The notes below the pieces were generated by a model. That model was not told the origin of the DNA and did not search any database. It worked only from the letters and a program-made list of their open reading frames with translations. Shown here piece after piece: positions 46,168 through 54,858 of a stretch of 64,000 nucleotides of DNA (positions are counted from its first letter, which is position 1; the number at the start of each line of letters is the position of its first letter). Origin of the DNA: Arthrobacter alkaliphilus (GTDB taxonomy: Bacteria > Actinomycetota > Actinomycetes > Actinomycetales > Micrococcaceae); contig NZ_JAKEEC010000001.1 of the NCBI RefSeq assembly GCF_021483235.1, positions 186,285-250,284 on the forward strand, given 5' to 3'. The translations under genes were made by a program, and so were the position numbers.

Positions 46168-46986
46168 GTGAGTAACACAGAGCTGATGAAAACAGACCCA
46201 TTCGAAGCCGCCAAAGCCGCGGCCGACTACATCGCGGCCGAGACGGGGGTCGAATCCCACGATGTCGCGCTCGTGCTCGGCTCGGGCTGGGGTGCGGCTG
46301 CGGACCTCATAGGCGAAACGACGGCGACCCTCACGGCGTCGGAAGTTCCCGGCTTCCACGCTCCTGCCGTTGAGGGGCACGTGGGCACCATCCGCTCGGT
46401 CCTGACGAAGGACGGCAAGCGTGCCCTCGTGCTCGGCGCGCGCACCCACTACTACGAAGGCAAAGGCGTTCGCGCTGTAGTACACGGCGTGCGCACAGCC
46501 GCTGCAGCCGGATGCAAGACCCTGGTGGTGACCAACGGCTGCGGCGGCCTCAACGAAGCCTGGGCGCCCGGTACACCCGTGCTGATCAGTGACCACATCA
46601 ACCTGACGGCGGCTTCTCCCCTTGAAGGCGCCACGTTCGTCGACCTGACGGACCTGTACTCCTCCCGGATCCGGGACTTGGCCCGCGAAGTGGATCCGAC
46701 GCTCGACCAAGGCGTCTACGCCCAGTTCACCGGCCCGCACTACGAAACGCCGGCCGAGGTCCAATACGCCAAACGAATCGGCGCCGACTTGGTGGGCATG
46801 TCCACCGCCCTGGAGGCCATCGCAGGGCGGCACGCAGGCATGGAGGTCTTCGGTATCTCCCTGGTGACGAACCTCGCCGCAGGCATCAGCCCCGTACCGC
46901 TGAGCCACCAGGAAGTCATCGAGGCAGGGCAAATGGCAGGCCCGCGCATTTCCCGGCTCCTGGCGGACATCATCGCCAAGCTCTGA
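46168..46986 (+). CDS. Purine-nucleoside phosphorylase (trimeric PNP)
   Basis: A 272-residue cytosolic enzyme that phosphorolyses inosine and guanosine and their deoxy forms. LVLGSGWGAAADLIGET (phosphate loop), GARTHYYEGKG, TLVVTNGCGGLNEAWAPGTP and VGMSTALEAIAGRHAGMEVF are signatures of the trimeric PunA/mammalian-type class. Starts at GTG 46168. The lpdA-PNP-phosphohexomutase neighbourhood recalls Rv3303c-Rv3308 in mycobacteria. Confidence 0.93.
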   Translation: MSNTELMKTDPFEAAKAAADYIAAETGVESHDVALVLGSGWGAAADLIGETTATLTASEVPGFHAPAVEGHVGTIRSVLTKDGKRALVLGARTHYYEGKGVRAVVHGVRTAAAAGCKTLVVTNGCGGLNEAWAPGTPVLISDHINLTAASPLEGATFVDLTDLYSSRIRDLAREVDPTLDQGVYAQFTGPHYETPAEVQYAKRIGADLVGMSTALEAIAGRHAGMEVFGISLVTNLAAGISPVPLSHQEVIEAGQMAGPRISRLLADIIAKL

Positions 46987-47085
46987 TCGGGCAGCGGCAG
47001 GAACCCCCGGCTGTTCCGGAGTTCGCAGCGCAGTAGAATTCGAGTGATTGCTGCAACTGCGCCCGAACCGGAAAGGACCGCCGAC

Positions 47086-47688
47086 ATGACCGCCGCGCCT
47101 TTCCGGTTCCTGCGAACGGGCCTGATCGGTTCCATCATTCTGGGCTTGGCCGCCGGCGGACACCTGGCCGGTGGCGGAAGCCTCCCGGCGCCAGCTATTT
47201 TGATGGCGCTCTGTGCCCTGACAGTCCTCCCGGTCGCCATCCTGACGCGCGCCCGGCTTTCACTGCCCGTCCTCGGAGGGCTACTGGGAGCCGGGCAGCT
47301 TTGCCTCCACTGGGCTTTCCAGGCCTTTTCCGAAGCTTCCATCACGGCGCCGCAGCAATCCCGGCACGCCGGACATAGCCCCTTGGCGCCGGCCCCGGAG
47401 ACCATAAGCGCCATTGCTTCAGGCCACGGCGCGGACATCGACTGGCAGATGCTCGCTGCCCACACGGTCGCAACCTTGGGCACGGCCCTGATTCTCGCGC
47501 GCGGCGAACAAGCACTTTGGGCGCTGGCGGCTTGGCTTCGCCCGTTGGTGCACCTGCCCGCTCCGACGGCGATCCAACCGCTTCACACCCCGGCTTCATG
47601 CCCGATCCCGGCTGTGCGTCCCCGCAGCCTTCCCGGCCTTCGGCTTCCTTCCCGGCGCGGCCCTCCAGCCTCGATGCCAGCCGCCTGA
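47086..47688 (+). CDS. Hypothetical multi-pass membrane protein
   Basis: A 200-residue protein I do not recognise. Three or four hydrophobic segments are visible (LIGSIILGLAAGGHLAGG, AILMALCALTVLPVAIL, LGGLLGAGQLCLHWAF, MLAAHTVATLGTALILA), separated by a His-containing loop (SRHAGHSPLAPAP). The C-terminal 45 residues are Pro/Arg-rich. ATG 47086 has AAAGGA upstream; TAGAAT at 47034-47039 is a likely -10 box. It precedes a YcnI gene by 113 nt, a context often linked to copper, which with the His/Met pattern suggests but does not prove a metal role. Confidence 0.6.
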   Translation: MTAAPFRFLRTGLIGSIILGLAAGGHLAGGGSLPAPAILMALCALTVLPVAILTRARLSLPVLGGLLGAGQLCLHWAFQAFSEASITAPQQSRHAGHSPLAPAPETISAIASGHGADIDWQMLAAHTVATLGTALILARGEQALWALAAWLRPLVHLPAPTAIQPLHTPASCPIPAVRPRSLPGLRLPSRRGPPASMPAA

Positions 47689-47801
47689 GTCTCCCCTTTC
47701 ACCACGGGCAAGGACGGGCGGCACCTCGCTGACTTCATAGGTCCGGAGCTCCGTCTGCCCCGGTCCATAACCGCATTTCCTTGTGAAAGGGCATCATTGC
47801 C

Positions 47802-48530
47802 ATGAAGACCTCCATTCGCCGTACCCTCAAGACCGCCTGCGCCGCCACGATGGCCGCCGGGTTGCTCGCTTTCGGCGTCTCAACCGCCTCCGCACACGTC
47901 CACGTCAATCCGGACGACCCCGCAGCGGGCGGCTACACCCACCTGACCTTCAACGTCCCCAACGAGTCCCCGACGGCGAAGACCAACAAGCTCGAAGTCT
48001 CACTTCCCACCGATACCCCCTTCAACTCGGTGTCCGTGAAGCCGATGGACGGATGGACGGCCGAGCTGGTCACCACCACCCTGCCGAAACCCGTCACGAT
48101 TGCGGGAGCAACGGTAACCAAGGCGGTAACTTCGGTGGTCTGGACCGCGGACGCGGCACACCAGATCGGACAGAACGAATACCAGGCGTTCGCGATCTCG
48201 GTAGGTGTCCTGCCCGACGCCGGCACCACCATCACCCTGCCCGCGACCCAGAGCTACACCGACGGCACAGTGGTGAAGTGGGACCAGAAGACCGTTGAAG
48301 GCCAGCCGGAACCGGAACACCCGGCTCCCTCGTTCGTCACAACCGCCAGCGACGAGGCCGCATCGGGTGCTTCCAAGTCCTCACCGTCCCCGGCTCCGTC
48401 GGCTGCGGCATCGGCGTCATCCAGCGACGCCGGATCCACTGCGGGCTGGTTCGGACTCGCCGCCGGTTTGATCGGCTTGGCCGCGGGCGTCACCGCCCTG
48501 CTGCGGACCCGCTCCACGCAGGCCAAATAG
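47802..48530 (+). CDS. YcnI family (DUF1775) protein, copper-associated
   Basis: A 242-residue exported protein. A signal peptide (about 1-31, ends STASA|HVHV) leaves the mature N-terminus starting with His, the feature of YcnI proteins that bind copper through the N-terminal histidine brace. The cupredoxin-like domain follows (YTHLTFNVPNESPTAKTNKL; SVVWTADA). Then come a Ser/Ala/Pro linker and a C-terminal membrane helix with Arg/Lys tail (about 210-242). GAAAGGG lies upstream. A hairpin follows the gene. Confidence 0.9.
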   Translation: MKTSIRRTLKTACAATMAAGLLAFGVSTASAHVHVNPDDPAAGGYTHLTFNVPNESPTAKTNKLEVSLPTDTPFNSVSVKPMDGWTAELVTTTLPKPVTIAGATVTKAVTSVVWTADAAHQIGQNEYQAFAISVGVLPDAGTTITLPATQSYTDGTVVKWDQKTVEGQPEPEHPAPSFVTTASDEAASGASKSSPSPAPSAAASASSSDAGSTAGWFGLAAGLIGLAAGVTALLRTRSTQAK

Positions 48531-48548
48531 CCAACCCGCCTCGTGTGC

Positions 48549-48583
48549 CCACTCCGGGAGCGTCCCTGGCGCTGCCGGAGTGG
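48549..48583 (+). terminator. Hairpin after ycnI
   Basis: CCACTCCGG (48549-48557) pairs with CCGGAGTGG (48575-48583) across a 17-nt loop, 18 nt after the stop. No T-run, so efficiency is uncertain. Confidence 0.5.
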
Positions 48584-48638
48584 CCACACTGTGACAGCTG
48601 ACACAAGCCGCGACCTCGGCATTCATTGCCTTTGACGA

Positions 48639-48644
48639 TAGCTT
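48639..48644 (+). promoter_or_regulatory. Candidate -10 box for a leaderless phosphohexomutase transcript
   Basis: TAGCTT ends 7 nt before ATG 48652; no Shine-Dalgarno sequence. Confidence 0.4.
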
Positions 48645-48651
48645 TGTTCGT

Positions 48652-50400
48652 ATGACATCGAGCGATGCCGAATTTGAAAAGCTGATATCCGAAGCCAGCG
48701 AGTGGGCGGCCCAGGACCCGGACCCGGTCACTGCGGCGGCGCTGTCCGAACTGGTTGGGCTTGCCTCAGGCGGCGTCGCCGCGGCCCGCCAGCAGCTCGA
48801 AGACAGCTTCAGCGGAACGCTGCAGTTCGGTACCGCGGGACTCCGCGCCGCCCTCGGTCCCGGCCCCAACAGGATGAACCGCGTTGTGGTGCGGCGGGCA
48901 GCGGCAGGTTTGGCGGCCTTCCTCAAGGACGCCGTTGAGGCGGCTGCTCCCGGAACCCGGCCGCGCGCCGTCGTCGGCTATGACGCGAGGCACAACTCGG
49001 ACGTCTTCGCGCGCGAGTCCGCGGCCATCTTCACGGCTGCCGGAATCGAGACCTTCCTGATGCCCTCGGCACTTCCCACCCCGTTGCTCGCCTACGCGGT
49101 CCGCTCACTTGATTGCGACGGCGGTGTCATGGTCACAGCGAGCCATAACCCCCCGCAAGACAACGGATACAAGGTGTACCTGGGCGGCCGGGCCGTGGAG
49201 GAAAGCGGCCGGGGAGCCCAGATCGTGGCACCCTACGATTCGCAGATCGCCGCAAGCATCGAAGCCGTGGGACCCTTGGATTCCATTGAACTGGCCGAAT
49301 CCGGCTGGACTGAGCTACCCCCTTCCATCACCGGCGAGTATGAGGCCGCGATGGCCGCCCTGGCCGACGTCGAGAATTTCCCGGCCCGCGAGCTGAAGAT
49401 CGTGTTGACCCCTATGCATGGCGTGGGTGGCGAGACGGCCGTGTCCGTACTCAAGGAGGCAGGCTTCACGGACGTCTCGCTCGTGGAGGAGCAAGCAGAA
49501 CCGGATCCGGACTTTCCCACGGTCAGTTTCCCCAACCCGGAAGAGCCTGGCGCGCTGGACCTGGCCCTGGCGACGGCGGCGCGCCTGGATGCCGACATCG
49601 TGTTGGCCAACGACCCCGACGCCGACCGCGCGGCAGTAGCGGCACAGGATCCGGACACCGGTGCGTGGCGGATGCTGCGGGGCGACGAAGTCGGCGCCCT
49701 GCTTGGGGCACATGTGGTGACGAGGCACGCCGCGGATGCGCGGCAAGGCGACGCGGCACGGGGAGTTTTCGCCAACTCCATCGTTTCGTCCCGGCTCCTC
49801 TCCCGCATCGCCGAGGCAGCCGGCTTCGCGCACGAGGAAACGCTCACGGGGTTCAAATGGATTTCCCGGGTGCCGGGACTTGTGTACGGCTACGAGGAAG
49901 CCTTGGGCTACTGCGTCGCACCCGATCTGGTCAGGGACAAGGACGGCATTTCCGCCTCCTTGCTCATCGCCGAACTCGCGGCAGCCGCCAAGGCCGAAGG
50001 AAAGACGATCTTCGACACCCTGGACGAGATCTATCTGGTGCACGGCCTGCATGCGAGTGACCAGCTCAGCATCCGGGTGGCGAACCTTGGTTTGCTCGAT
50101 GCCATGATGAACCGGCTCCGGGCAGATCCGCCGGAGTCCTTTGGCGGTTCCGCCATCGAGACGTTTGTGGATTTGGCCGAGGGAAGCGAACACTTGCCGC
50201 CCACGGACGGGTTGCTTTACCTGACCAAAGACCTAAGCCGCGTCATCATCCGGCCCAGTGGCACCGAGCCGAAGCTCAAGTGCTACCTGGAGGTCATCAA
50301 GTCGGTCGGGTCCGCCGCGGAGCTCGCGGAAACCCGGCACGCAGCGCGGATCACGCTGGACCACATACTCGCGGACGTCCGCGAAGCGCTCGGGCTCTGA
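48652..50400 (+). CDS. Phospho-sugar mutase (phosphomannomutase/phosphoglucomutase)
   Basis: A 582-residue alpha-D-phosphohexomutase interconverting 1- and 6-phosphates of hexoses. The phosphoserine loop is GVMVTASHNPPQDNGYKVY (Ser164). The metal site is ANDPDADRAAVA (Asp321, 323, 325). LTGFKWI and the C-terminal phosphate-binding IIRPSGTEPKLKCYLEV are present. Length and order match the PgmB/PMM (Rv3308 pmmB-like) type; substrate preference is not readable. Confidence 0.92.
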   Translation: MTSSDAEFEKLISEASEWAAQDPDPVTAAALSELVGLASGGVAAARQQLEDSFSGTLQFGTAGLRAALGPGPNRMNRVVVRRAAAGLAAFLKDAVEAAAPGTRPRAVVGYDARHNSDVFARESAAIFTAAGIETFLMPSALPTPLLAYAVRSLDCDGGVMVTASHNPPQDNGYKVYLGGRAVEESGRGAQIVAPYDSQIAASIEAVGPLDSIELAESGWTELPPSITGEYEAAMAALADVENFPARELKIVLTPMHGVGGETAVSVLKEAGFTDVSLVEEQAEPDPDFPTVSFPNPEEPGALDLALATAARLDADIVLANDPDADRAAVAAQDPDTGAWRMLRGDEVGALLGAHVVTRHAADARQGDAARGVFANSIVSSRLLSRIAEAAGFAHEETLTGFKWISRVPGLVYGYEEALGYCVAPDLVRDKDGISASLLIAELAAAAKAEGKTIFDTLDEIYLVHGLHASDQLSIRVANLGLLDAMMNRLRADPPESFGGSAIETFVDLAEGSEHLPPTDGLLYLTKDLSRVIIRPSGTEPKLKCYLEVIKSVGSAAELAETRHAARITLDHILADVREALGL

Positions 50401-50454
50401 GCTCTCGGGCTCCGCGACAGCGGACGACGGCGGTGCCCGGCTTGAGGCTCTGAG

Positions 50455-50826
50455 CTACAGCTCGACTTCGATAAAGCCATCAACCATCCGGGTCCTGAAG
50501 GCCGGAATCCGGAGCCCGGGGTTGGAATAGCACTCACCTGTCTGCAGGTCGTAGACCTCTTTGTGCAACGGTGAGGCGATGGTGGGGCGTGATCCCCGGG
50601 ACCCTGTGATCCCGCGGGCCATGACGTTGGCCAAGGTCACGGGGTCCTGCTGGGCGACTGCGTAGACATTGTCGGCGTCGAGGCGGAAGAGCGCCACCTG
50701 CACGCCGTCGATCAACGCCGCCTCGCCCCATGCCGGCTCCAATTCGTCCAACGGGCACACCCGGTGCCAGCCGGGTGCGCCCGCTGCGCTCGCCAGCCGT
50801 TCTTCCCGTTCCAGAATGACGGTCAT
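50455..50826 (-). CDS. nirD: Assimilatory nitrite reductase small subunit (NirD)
   Basis: A 123-residue Rieske-like-fold protein that accompanies NirB in NADH-dependent nitrite reduction. It shows HRVCPLDELEPAWGEAALID and SPLHKEVYDLQTGECYSNPG. As in other NirD proteins, the Rieske cysteine/histidine pairs are absent (one His and one Cys only), so no Fe-S cluster is expected. Unusually it is not behind nirB but diverges from it across 313 bp; both probably share the GlnR-like site. Confidence 0.9.
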   Translation of the reverse strand: MTVILEREERLASAAGAPGWHRVCPLDELEPAWGEAALIDGVQVALFRLDADNVYAVAQQDPVTLANVMARGITGSRGSRPTIASPLHKEVYDLQTGECYSNPGLRIPAFRTRMVDGFIEVEL

Positions 50827-51024
50827 GTCAACCCCTATCGCTATGCCTGCAGCCGGACAAATGCTGCCTTTTCCTCAAGGTGCCCGGTGCAGGCGCCCGG
50901 TGTTTCCCTTAAGGCGGCGGCCGCCGAACGGCCACACCTTCAAGGTAGGCGGCGACTGTTTCACCGGAACGCAGCCAATGTGTCCGATGGGTAAAAGAGA
51001 CCTCACACGCCCCGACATCCAACC

Positions 51025-51062
51025 GTGACCCAGAAGTTAAGACCACGAAACAAACGGGAAAC
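51025..51062 (+). promoter_or_regulatory. GlnR-like box upstream of nirB
   Basis: Four pentamers with strict 6-nt gaps: GTGAC-n6-GTTAA-n6-GAAAC-n6-GAAAC, which follows the actinobacterial GlnR pattern of GTnAC and GAAAC half-sites at 11-bp steps. It is the clearest site in the 313-bp region 50827-51139, which holds no credible gene. Position is 78 nt before the nirB start and 198 nt from nirD. Confidence 0.55.
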
Positions 51063-51139
51063 TGAGGAGAAACTGCCCGTGCGTAGCCTGAAGTGACAAG
51101 TTGCGGAGTACGTTCTGCGGCGTTTGCGAAAGGCCACCC

Positions 51140-53791
51140 GTGACCGGACACACTTCCACCAGAGAAAACCGACACACTTCCACCCCGGAAAACCAGCGCC
51201 GTGTTGTTGTAGCCGGCGGAGGCCCTGCTGCCCACCGTTTTGCCGATGCCATGCATACCCGCGGTCTCGACGGCTGGCAGATCACGGTCCTGAGCGAAGA
51301 AGCGCACGTTCCATATGACAGGGTCACATTGAGCAAGGCGCTGACCGATGTGGACTACGACCTCACCCTCGGCGAGATGTCCATGTGGGAGCACGAATCC
51401 ATCTCCCTGCGCAGGGGCGAGCGAGTGGTCAGGATCAACCCCGAAGCAAAGTCCGTGGAAACTGCTACCGGCAACAGTTACCACTACGACCACCTGGTGG
51501 TGGCCACGGGCTCGGACGCCGCCGAGCTCCCCTTCCCCGGGGGCGGCCTTGCCCATGTCTACCGCACGCTCGACGACGTCTGGGCCATCAACAAGGCCAT
51601 CGCCGAACTCACGGAGAAGCTCGGCCGGACGGTCAGGACCGTGACCATCGGCGGCGGCCTCCTCGGTTTGGAAGCAGCGGCGGGAACCATGGAGTTGGGC
51701 GCCCGGGCCACGGTCATCAACGGTTCACGCTGGCTCATGAACGCCCAGCTGGATGAGGGCGCCGGCCAGGCGCTGGGCCGGCTTGTCACCGCCAAGGGCT
51801 TGGAAGTCCTCACCGGAACGTACCCGGCCGAAATCTTGTCCGACGACGACGGCCAAGTCACCGGCGTCCTCATGAAGGACGGGCGCGTCATCCCTGCCGA
51901 CATGGTCATTGCGTCCATCGGCATCCGCCCCCGCGATGAGCTGTTCCGCGACGCGGCGGTCACCACCGATGCCAAGGAACACTCGTTTCAGCTCGGCAAG
52001 AAGGGCGGCGTGGTCATCAACGACTACTGCGCCACGGCAGTCCCGGGCATTTGGGCCATCGGTGAAGTGGCGAACTTCAACGGCATGTGCCTGGGGTTGG
52101 TGGCACCGGCGAACACCATGGCCGAAGTCGTCGCCGACCGACTACACGGCGGGCAAGCGACATTCCCCGGTTTCGACACCGCCACCAAGCTCAAGCTCTC
52201 CGGCGTGGACGTTGCCAGTTTCGGCGATGCGTTCGCGAAGGAGCCGGGAGCGCTCGAGATCGTCTACGCCGACCCGGCCCGCGGTGTCTACCAGAAAATC
52301 GTCACCACCGATGACGCAAAGACCCTCCTGGGCGGCATCTTCGTCGGAGACGCCACCCCGTACATGAGCCTGCGTCCGCTCCTCGGCCGTGAACTCCCGG
52401 CGGAGCCCGGCGCCTACCTCACCGCCGCCGGCGGCGGGGAAGCCCCCGAGACCGAACTGCCGGACGACGCGATCCTGTGCTCCTGCAACAACGTGGCCGC
52501 AGGCAGTGTCCGCGATGCCATCAACGGCTGCGGCTCCTGCGAAGGCAGCGCCCCCGTGCAGGAACTCGGCGAGCTCAAGACGTGCTCGCGGGCCGGGACC
52601 CAGTGCGGATCCTGTGTCCCGATGCTCAAGAAGCTCCTCGAAGGGGAGCTCAAGAAGTCCGGCATCGAAGTGTCCAAGGCCCTCTGCGAGCACTTCAGCC
52701 TCTCGCGCCAGGAACTCTTCGACGCCATCCGGGTCCTGGAACTGACATCCTTCGAAGACATCCTGGCCAAATACGGCACTGGCGCGGGCTGCGACATCTG
52801 CAAGCCGACCATCGCCTCGATTCTGGCCAGCCAAAACAGCGAATACGTCCTGGGCGCCGGCCGCGGCACCCTGCAGGACACGAACGACCGCGCGCTCGCC
52901 AATATGCAAAAGGACGGCACCTACTCCGTGGTCCCCCGCATCGCCGGCGGCGAAATCACGCCGAAAGGCCTGGGTGTCATTGCCGCCGTCGCCGAGAAGT
53001 ACGGCCTCTACACGAAGATCACCGGCGGGCAGCGCATCGACATGTTCGGTGCCCGCCTCGAACAGCTACCGGAGATCTGGAAGGAACTCGTCGACGCCGG
53101 CTTCGAGTCCGGCCAGGCCTACGGCAAGAGCCTGCGTACCGTGAAGTCCTGCGTCGGATCGACGTGGTGCCGCTTTGGCGTCCAGGACTCGGTGGCCATG
53201 GCCATCAACCTCGAGTTGCGCTACCGGGGCCTGCGCAGCCCGCACAAGCTCAAAATGGGCGTCTCCGGCTGCGCCCGCGAATGCGCCGAAGCGCGCGGCA
53301 AAGATGTCGGCGTCATCGCCACCGACAAAGGCTGGAACCTCTACGTCGGCGGCAACGGGGGCTTCCTGCCCGCCCACGCCCAACTCCTCGCCCAAGACCT
53401 GGATGACGACACCTTGATCAAATACATCGACCGCTACCTGATGTACTACATCCGCACCGCCGACCGCCTCCAGCGCACCGCACGCTGGCAGGAAGAGCTC
53501 GACGGCGGCCTGAAGCACATCGAGGACGTCATCATCCACGACTCCCTGGGCATCGCCAGCGACCTCGAAGCCGCCATGGGGCGGCACATCGACAGCTACC
53601 AGGACGAATGGGCCGAGACCCTCAAGGATCCCGAACGCCTGCGCCGCTTCCGCTCGTTCGTGAACGCCCCCGACCAGAAGGACGAGGCCATTTCTTTCGT
53701 GCCGGAACGCGGCCAGATCCGTCCCGCCACCGCCGAGGAAAAAGGCGGAGTCCTCATCGCCAGCACCATCCCCGTTCGCGGCCAGGGCTAA
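51140..53791 (+). CDS. nirB: NADH-dependent nitrite reductase large subunit (NirB)
   Basis: An 883-residue flavo-siroheme enzyme reducing nitrite to ammonium. Domain order: FAD/NAD reductase (RVVVAGGGPAAHRFADAMHT; VTIGGGLLGLEAAAGTMELG), a BFD [2Fe-2S] domain (ILCSCNNVAAGSVRDAINGC ... CGSCVPMLKKLL), a nitrite/sulfite reductase ferredoxin-like half, and the siroheme-[4Fe-4S] site formed by CVGSTWC and CARECA. GTG 51140 follows AAAGG by 6 nt and is preferred to TTG 51101. Followed by cobA, which makes the siroheme precursor. Confidence 0.95.
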   Translation: MTGHTSTRENRHTSTPENQRRVVVAGGGPAAHRFADAMHTRGLDGWQITVLSEEAHVPYDRVTLSKALTDVDYDLTLGEMSMWEHESISLRRGERVVRINPEAKSVETATGNSYHYDHLVVATGSDAAELPFPGGGLAHVYRTLDDVWAINKAIAELTEKLGRTVRTVTIGGGLLGLEAAAGTMELGARATVINGSRWLMNAQLDEGAGQALGRLVTAKGLEVLTGTYPAEILSDDDGQVTGVLMKDGRVIPADMVIASIGIRPRDELFRDAAVTTDAKEHSFQLGKKGGVVINDYCATAVPGIWAIGEVANFNGMCLGLVAPANTMAEVVADRLHGGQATFPGFDTATKLKLSGVDVASFGDAFAKEPGALEIVYADPARGVYQKIVTTDDAKTLLGGIFVGDATPYMSLRPLLGRELPAEPGAYLTAAGGGEAPETELPDDAILCSCNNVAAGSVRDAINGCGSCEGSAPVQELGELKTCSRAGTQCGSCVPMLKKLLEGELKKSGIEVSKALCEHFSLSRQELFDAIRVLELTSFEDILAKYGTGAGCDICKPTIASILASQNSEYVLGAGRGTLQDTNDRALANMQKDGTYSVVPRIAGGEITPKGLGVIAAVAEKYGLYTKITGGQRIDMFGARLEQLPEIWKELVDAGFESGQAYGKSLRTVKSCVGSTWCRFGVQDSVAMAINLELRYRGLRSPHKLKMGVSGCARECAEARGKDVGVIATDKGWNLYVGGNGGFLPAHAQLLAQDLDDDTLIKYIDRYLMYYIRTADRLQRTARWQEELDGGLKHIEDVIIHDSLGIASDLEAAMGRHIDSYQDEWAETLKDPERLRRFRSFVNAPDQKDEAISFVPERGQIRPATAEEKGGVLIASTIPVRGQG

Positions 53792-53804
53792 GGAGCACCA
53801 ACCC

Positions 53805-54848
53805 ATGCAGCTCACCATCGATCTCACCGGCCGCGACGTTCTGGTCACCGGCTCAGCTCACGCCGCACGGCAAGCCGTCCGGCGCTTCGAAGCCGCCGGC
53901 GCCGTCGTCCACCGGCTCAGCACTCCCGACGGCGCCGACTCCGACGGCCCGCTGCCCGAGCGCCCCTTCCTGGTCGCAGCTGTCGACGACGGCCGGCCCG
54001 GCTGGGAACCCTTGCTCGCTCGCTGCCGGGAAGCGGGTATCCCCGTCGCCAGCGAACCGGCTGCGGGCCCGTCCGGGCAGGTCACCCTCGTCGGCGGAGG
54101 GCCCGGCAGCCTGGAACTCCTGACGATAGGCGCGCTCAACGCGCTGCGGGATGCCGACGTCGTCTTCTACGACCGGCTCGCCCCCTGCGCGGAGCTGGCG
54201 CAACTGACGTCCGCTGAACTGGTGGACGTCGGCAAACGCCCCGGGCATCACAGGGTCCCCCAAGGCGACATCGAAAAGCTCATGGTGGCCGCCGCCCTGG
54301 ACGGCAAGAACGTTGTCCGGCTCAAAGGCGGTGACCCTTACGTGTTCGGCCGCGGCGGCGAAGAAGTCAGCGCCTGCGTGCGTGCGGGTGTCCCGGTCCG
54401 CGTCATCCCGGGCGTCACGAGCGCCATCTCCGTCCCGGCGGCCGCCGGCATACCGGTCACGCACCGCGAGGTCAGCCACATGTTCACGGTTGTCTCCGGG
54501 CACGCACCGCTCACCGCGAAGGAGCACTCGCACCTGGCGGGGCTGGCCGGGCTTGGCGGGACCATCGTGGTTCTCATGGGCATCGGCACCCTCCCCCAAC
54601 TCGCTGCCGGGCTCCGGCGGGCCGGGATGGATCCGGCGATGCCCATGGCCGTCGTCGAACGCGGATTCCGTCCCGGGCAACGCACCACCATCGCCGAACT
54701 CGGTACCATCGAAACCGCGGCCGCGGGCTGCACCAACCCGGCCGTCCTGGTGATCGGCGAGGTGGTCCGCGTGGCGGAAGCCAACCGCTGCCACACTGAA
54801 GCTACCGCTGACCTGGACCGCCTCGCGGCTTCCCTCGTTGAAGCCTGA
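53805..54848 (+). CDS. cobA: Uroporphyrinogen-III C-methyltransferase with N-terminal extension
   Basis: SAM-dependent double methylation of uroporphyrinogen III to precorrin-2, for siroheme needed by NirB. The SUMT domain occupies about residues 91-335: VTLVGGGPGSLELLTIGALN, VFYDRLAP, RLKGGDPYVFGRGGEE, PGVTSAISVPAAAGIPVTHR. The first 90 residues (LTGRDVLVTGSAHAARQAVR) look like a shortened CysG-type precorrin-2 dehydrogenase Rossmann half without the full glycine loop. AAGGAG precedes ATG. It follows nirB by 13 nt in the same operon. Confidence 0.93.
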   Translation: MQLTIDLTGRDVLVTGSAHAARQAVRRFEAAGAVVHRLSTPDGADSDGPLPERPFLVAAVDDGRPGWEPLLARCREAGIPVASEPAAGPSGQVTLVGGGPGSLELLTIGALNALRDADVVFYDRLAPCAELAQLTSAELVDVGKRPGHHRVPQGDIEKLMVAAALDGKNVVRLKGGDPYVFGRGGEEVSACVRAGVPVRVIPGVTSAISVPAAAGIPVTHREVSHMFTVVSGHAPLTAKEHSHLAGLAGLGGTIVVLMGIGTLPQLAAGLRRAGMDPAMPMAVVERGFRPGQRTTIAELGTIETAAAGCTNPAVLVIGEVVRVAEANRCHTEATADLDRLAASLVEA

Positions 54849-54858
54849 AAGAACACAC

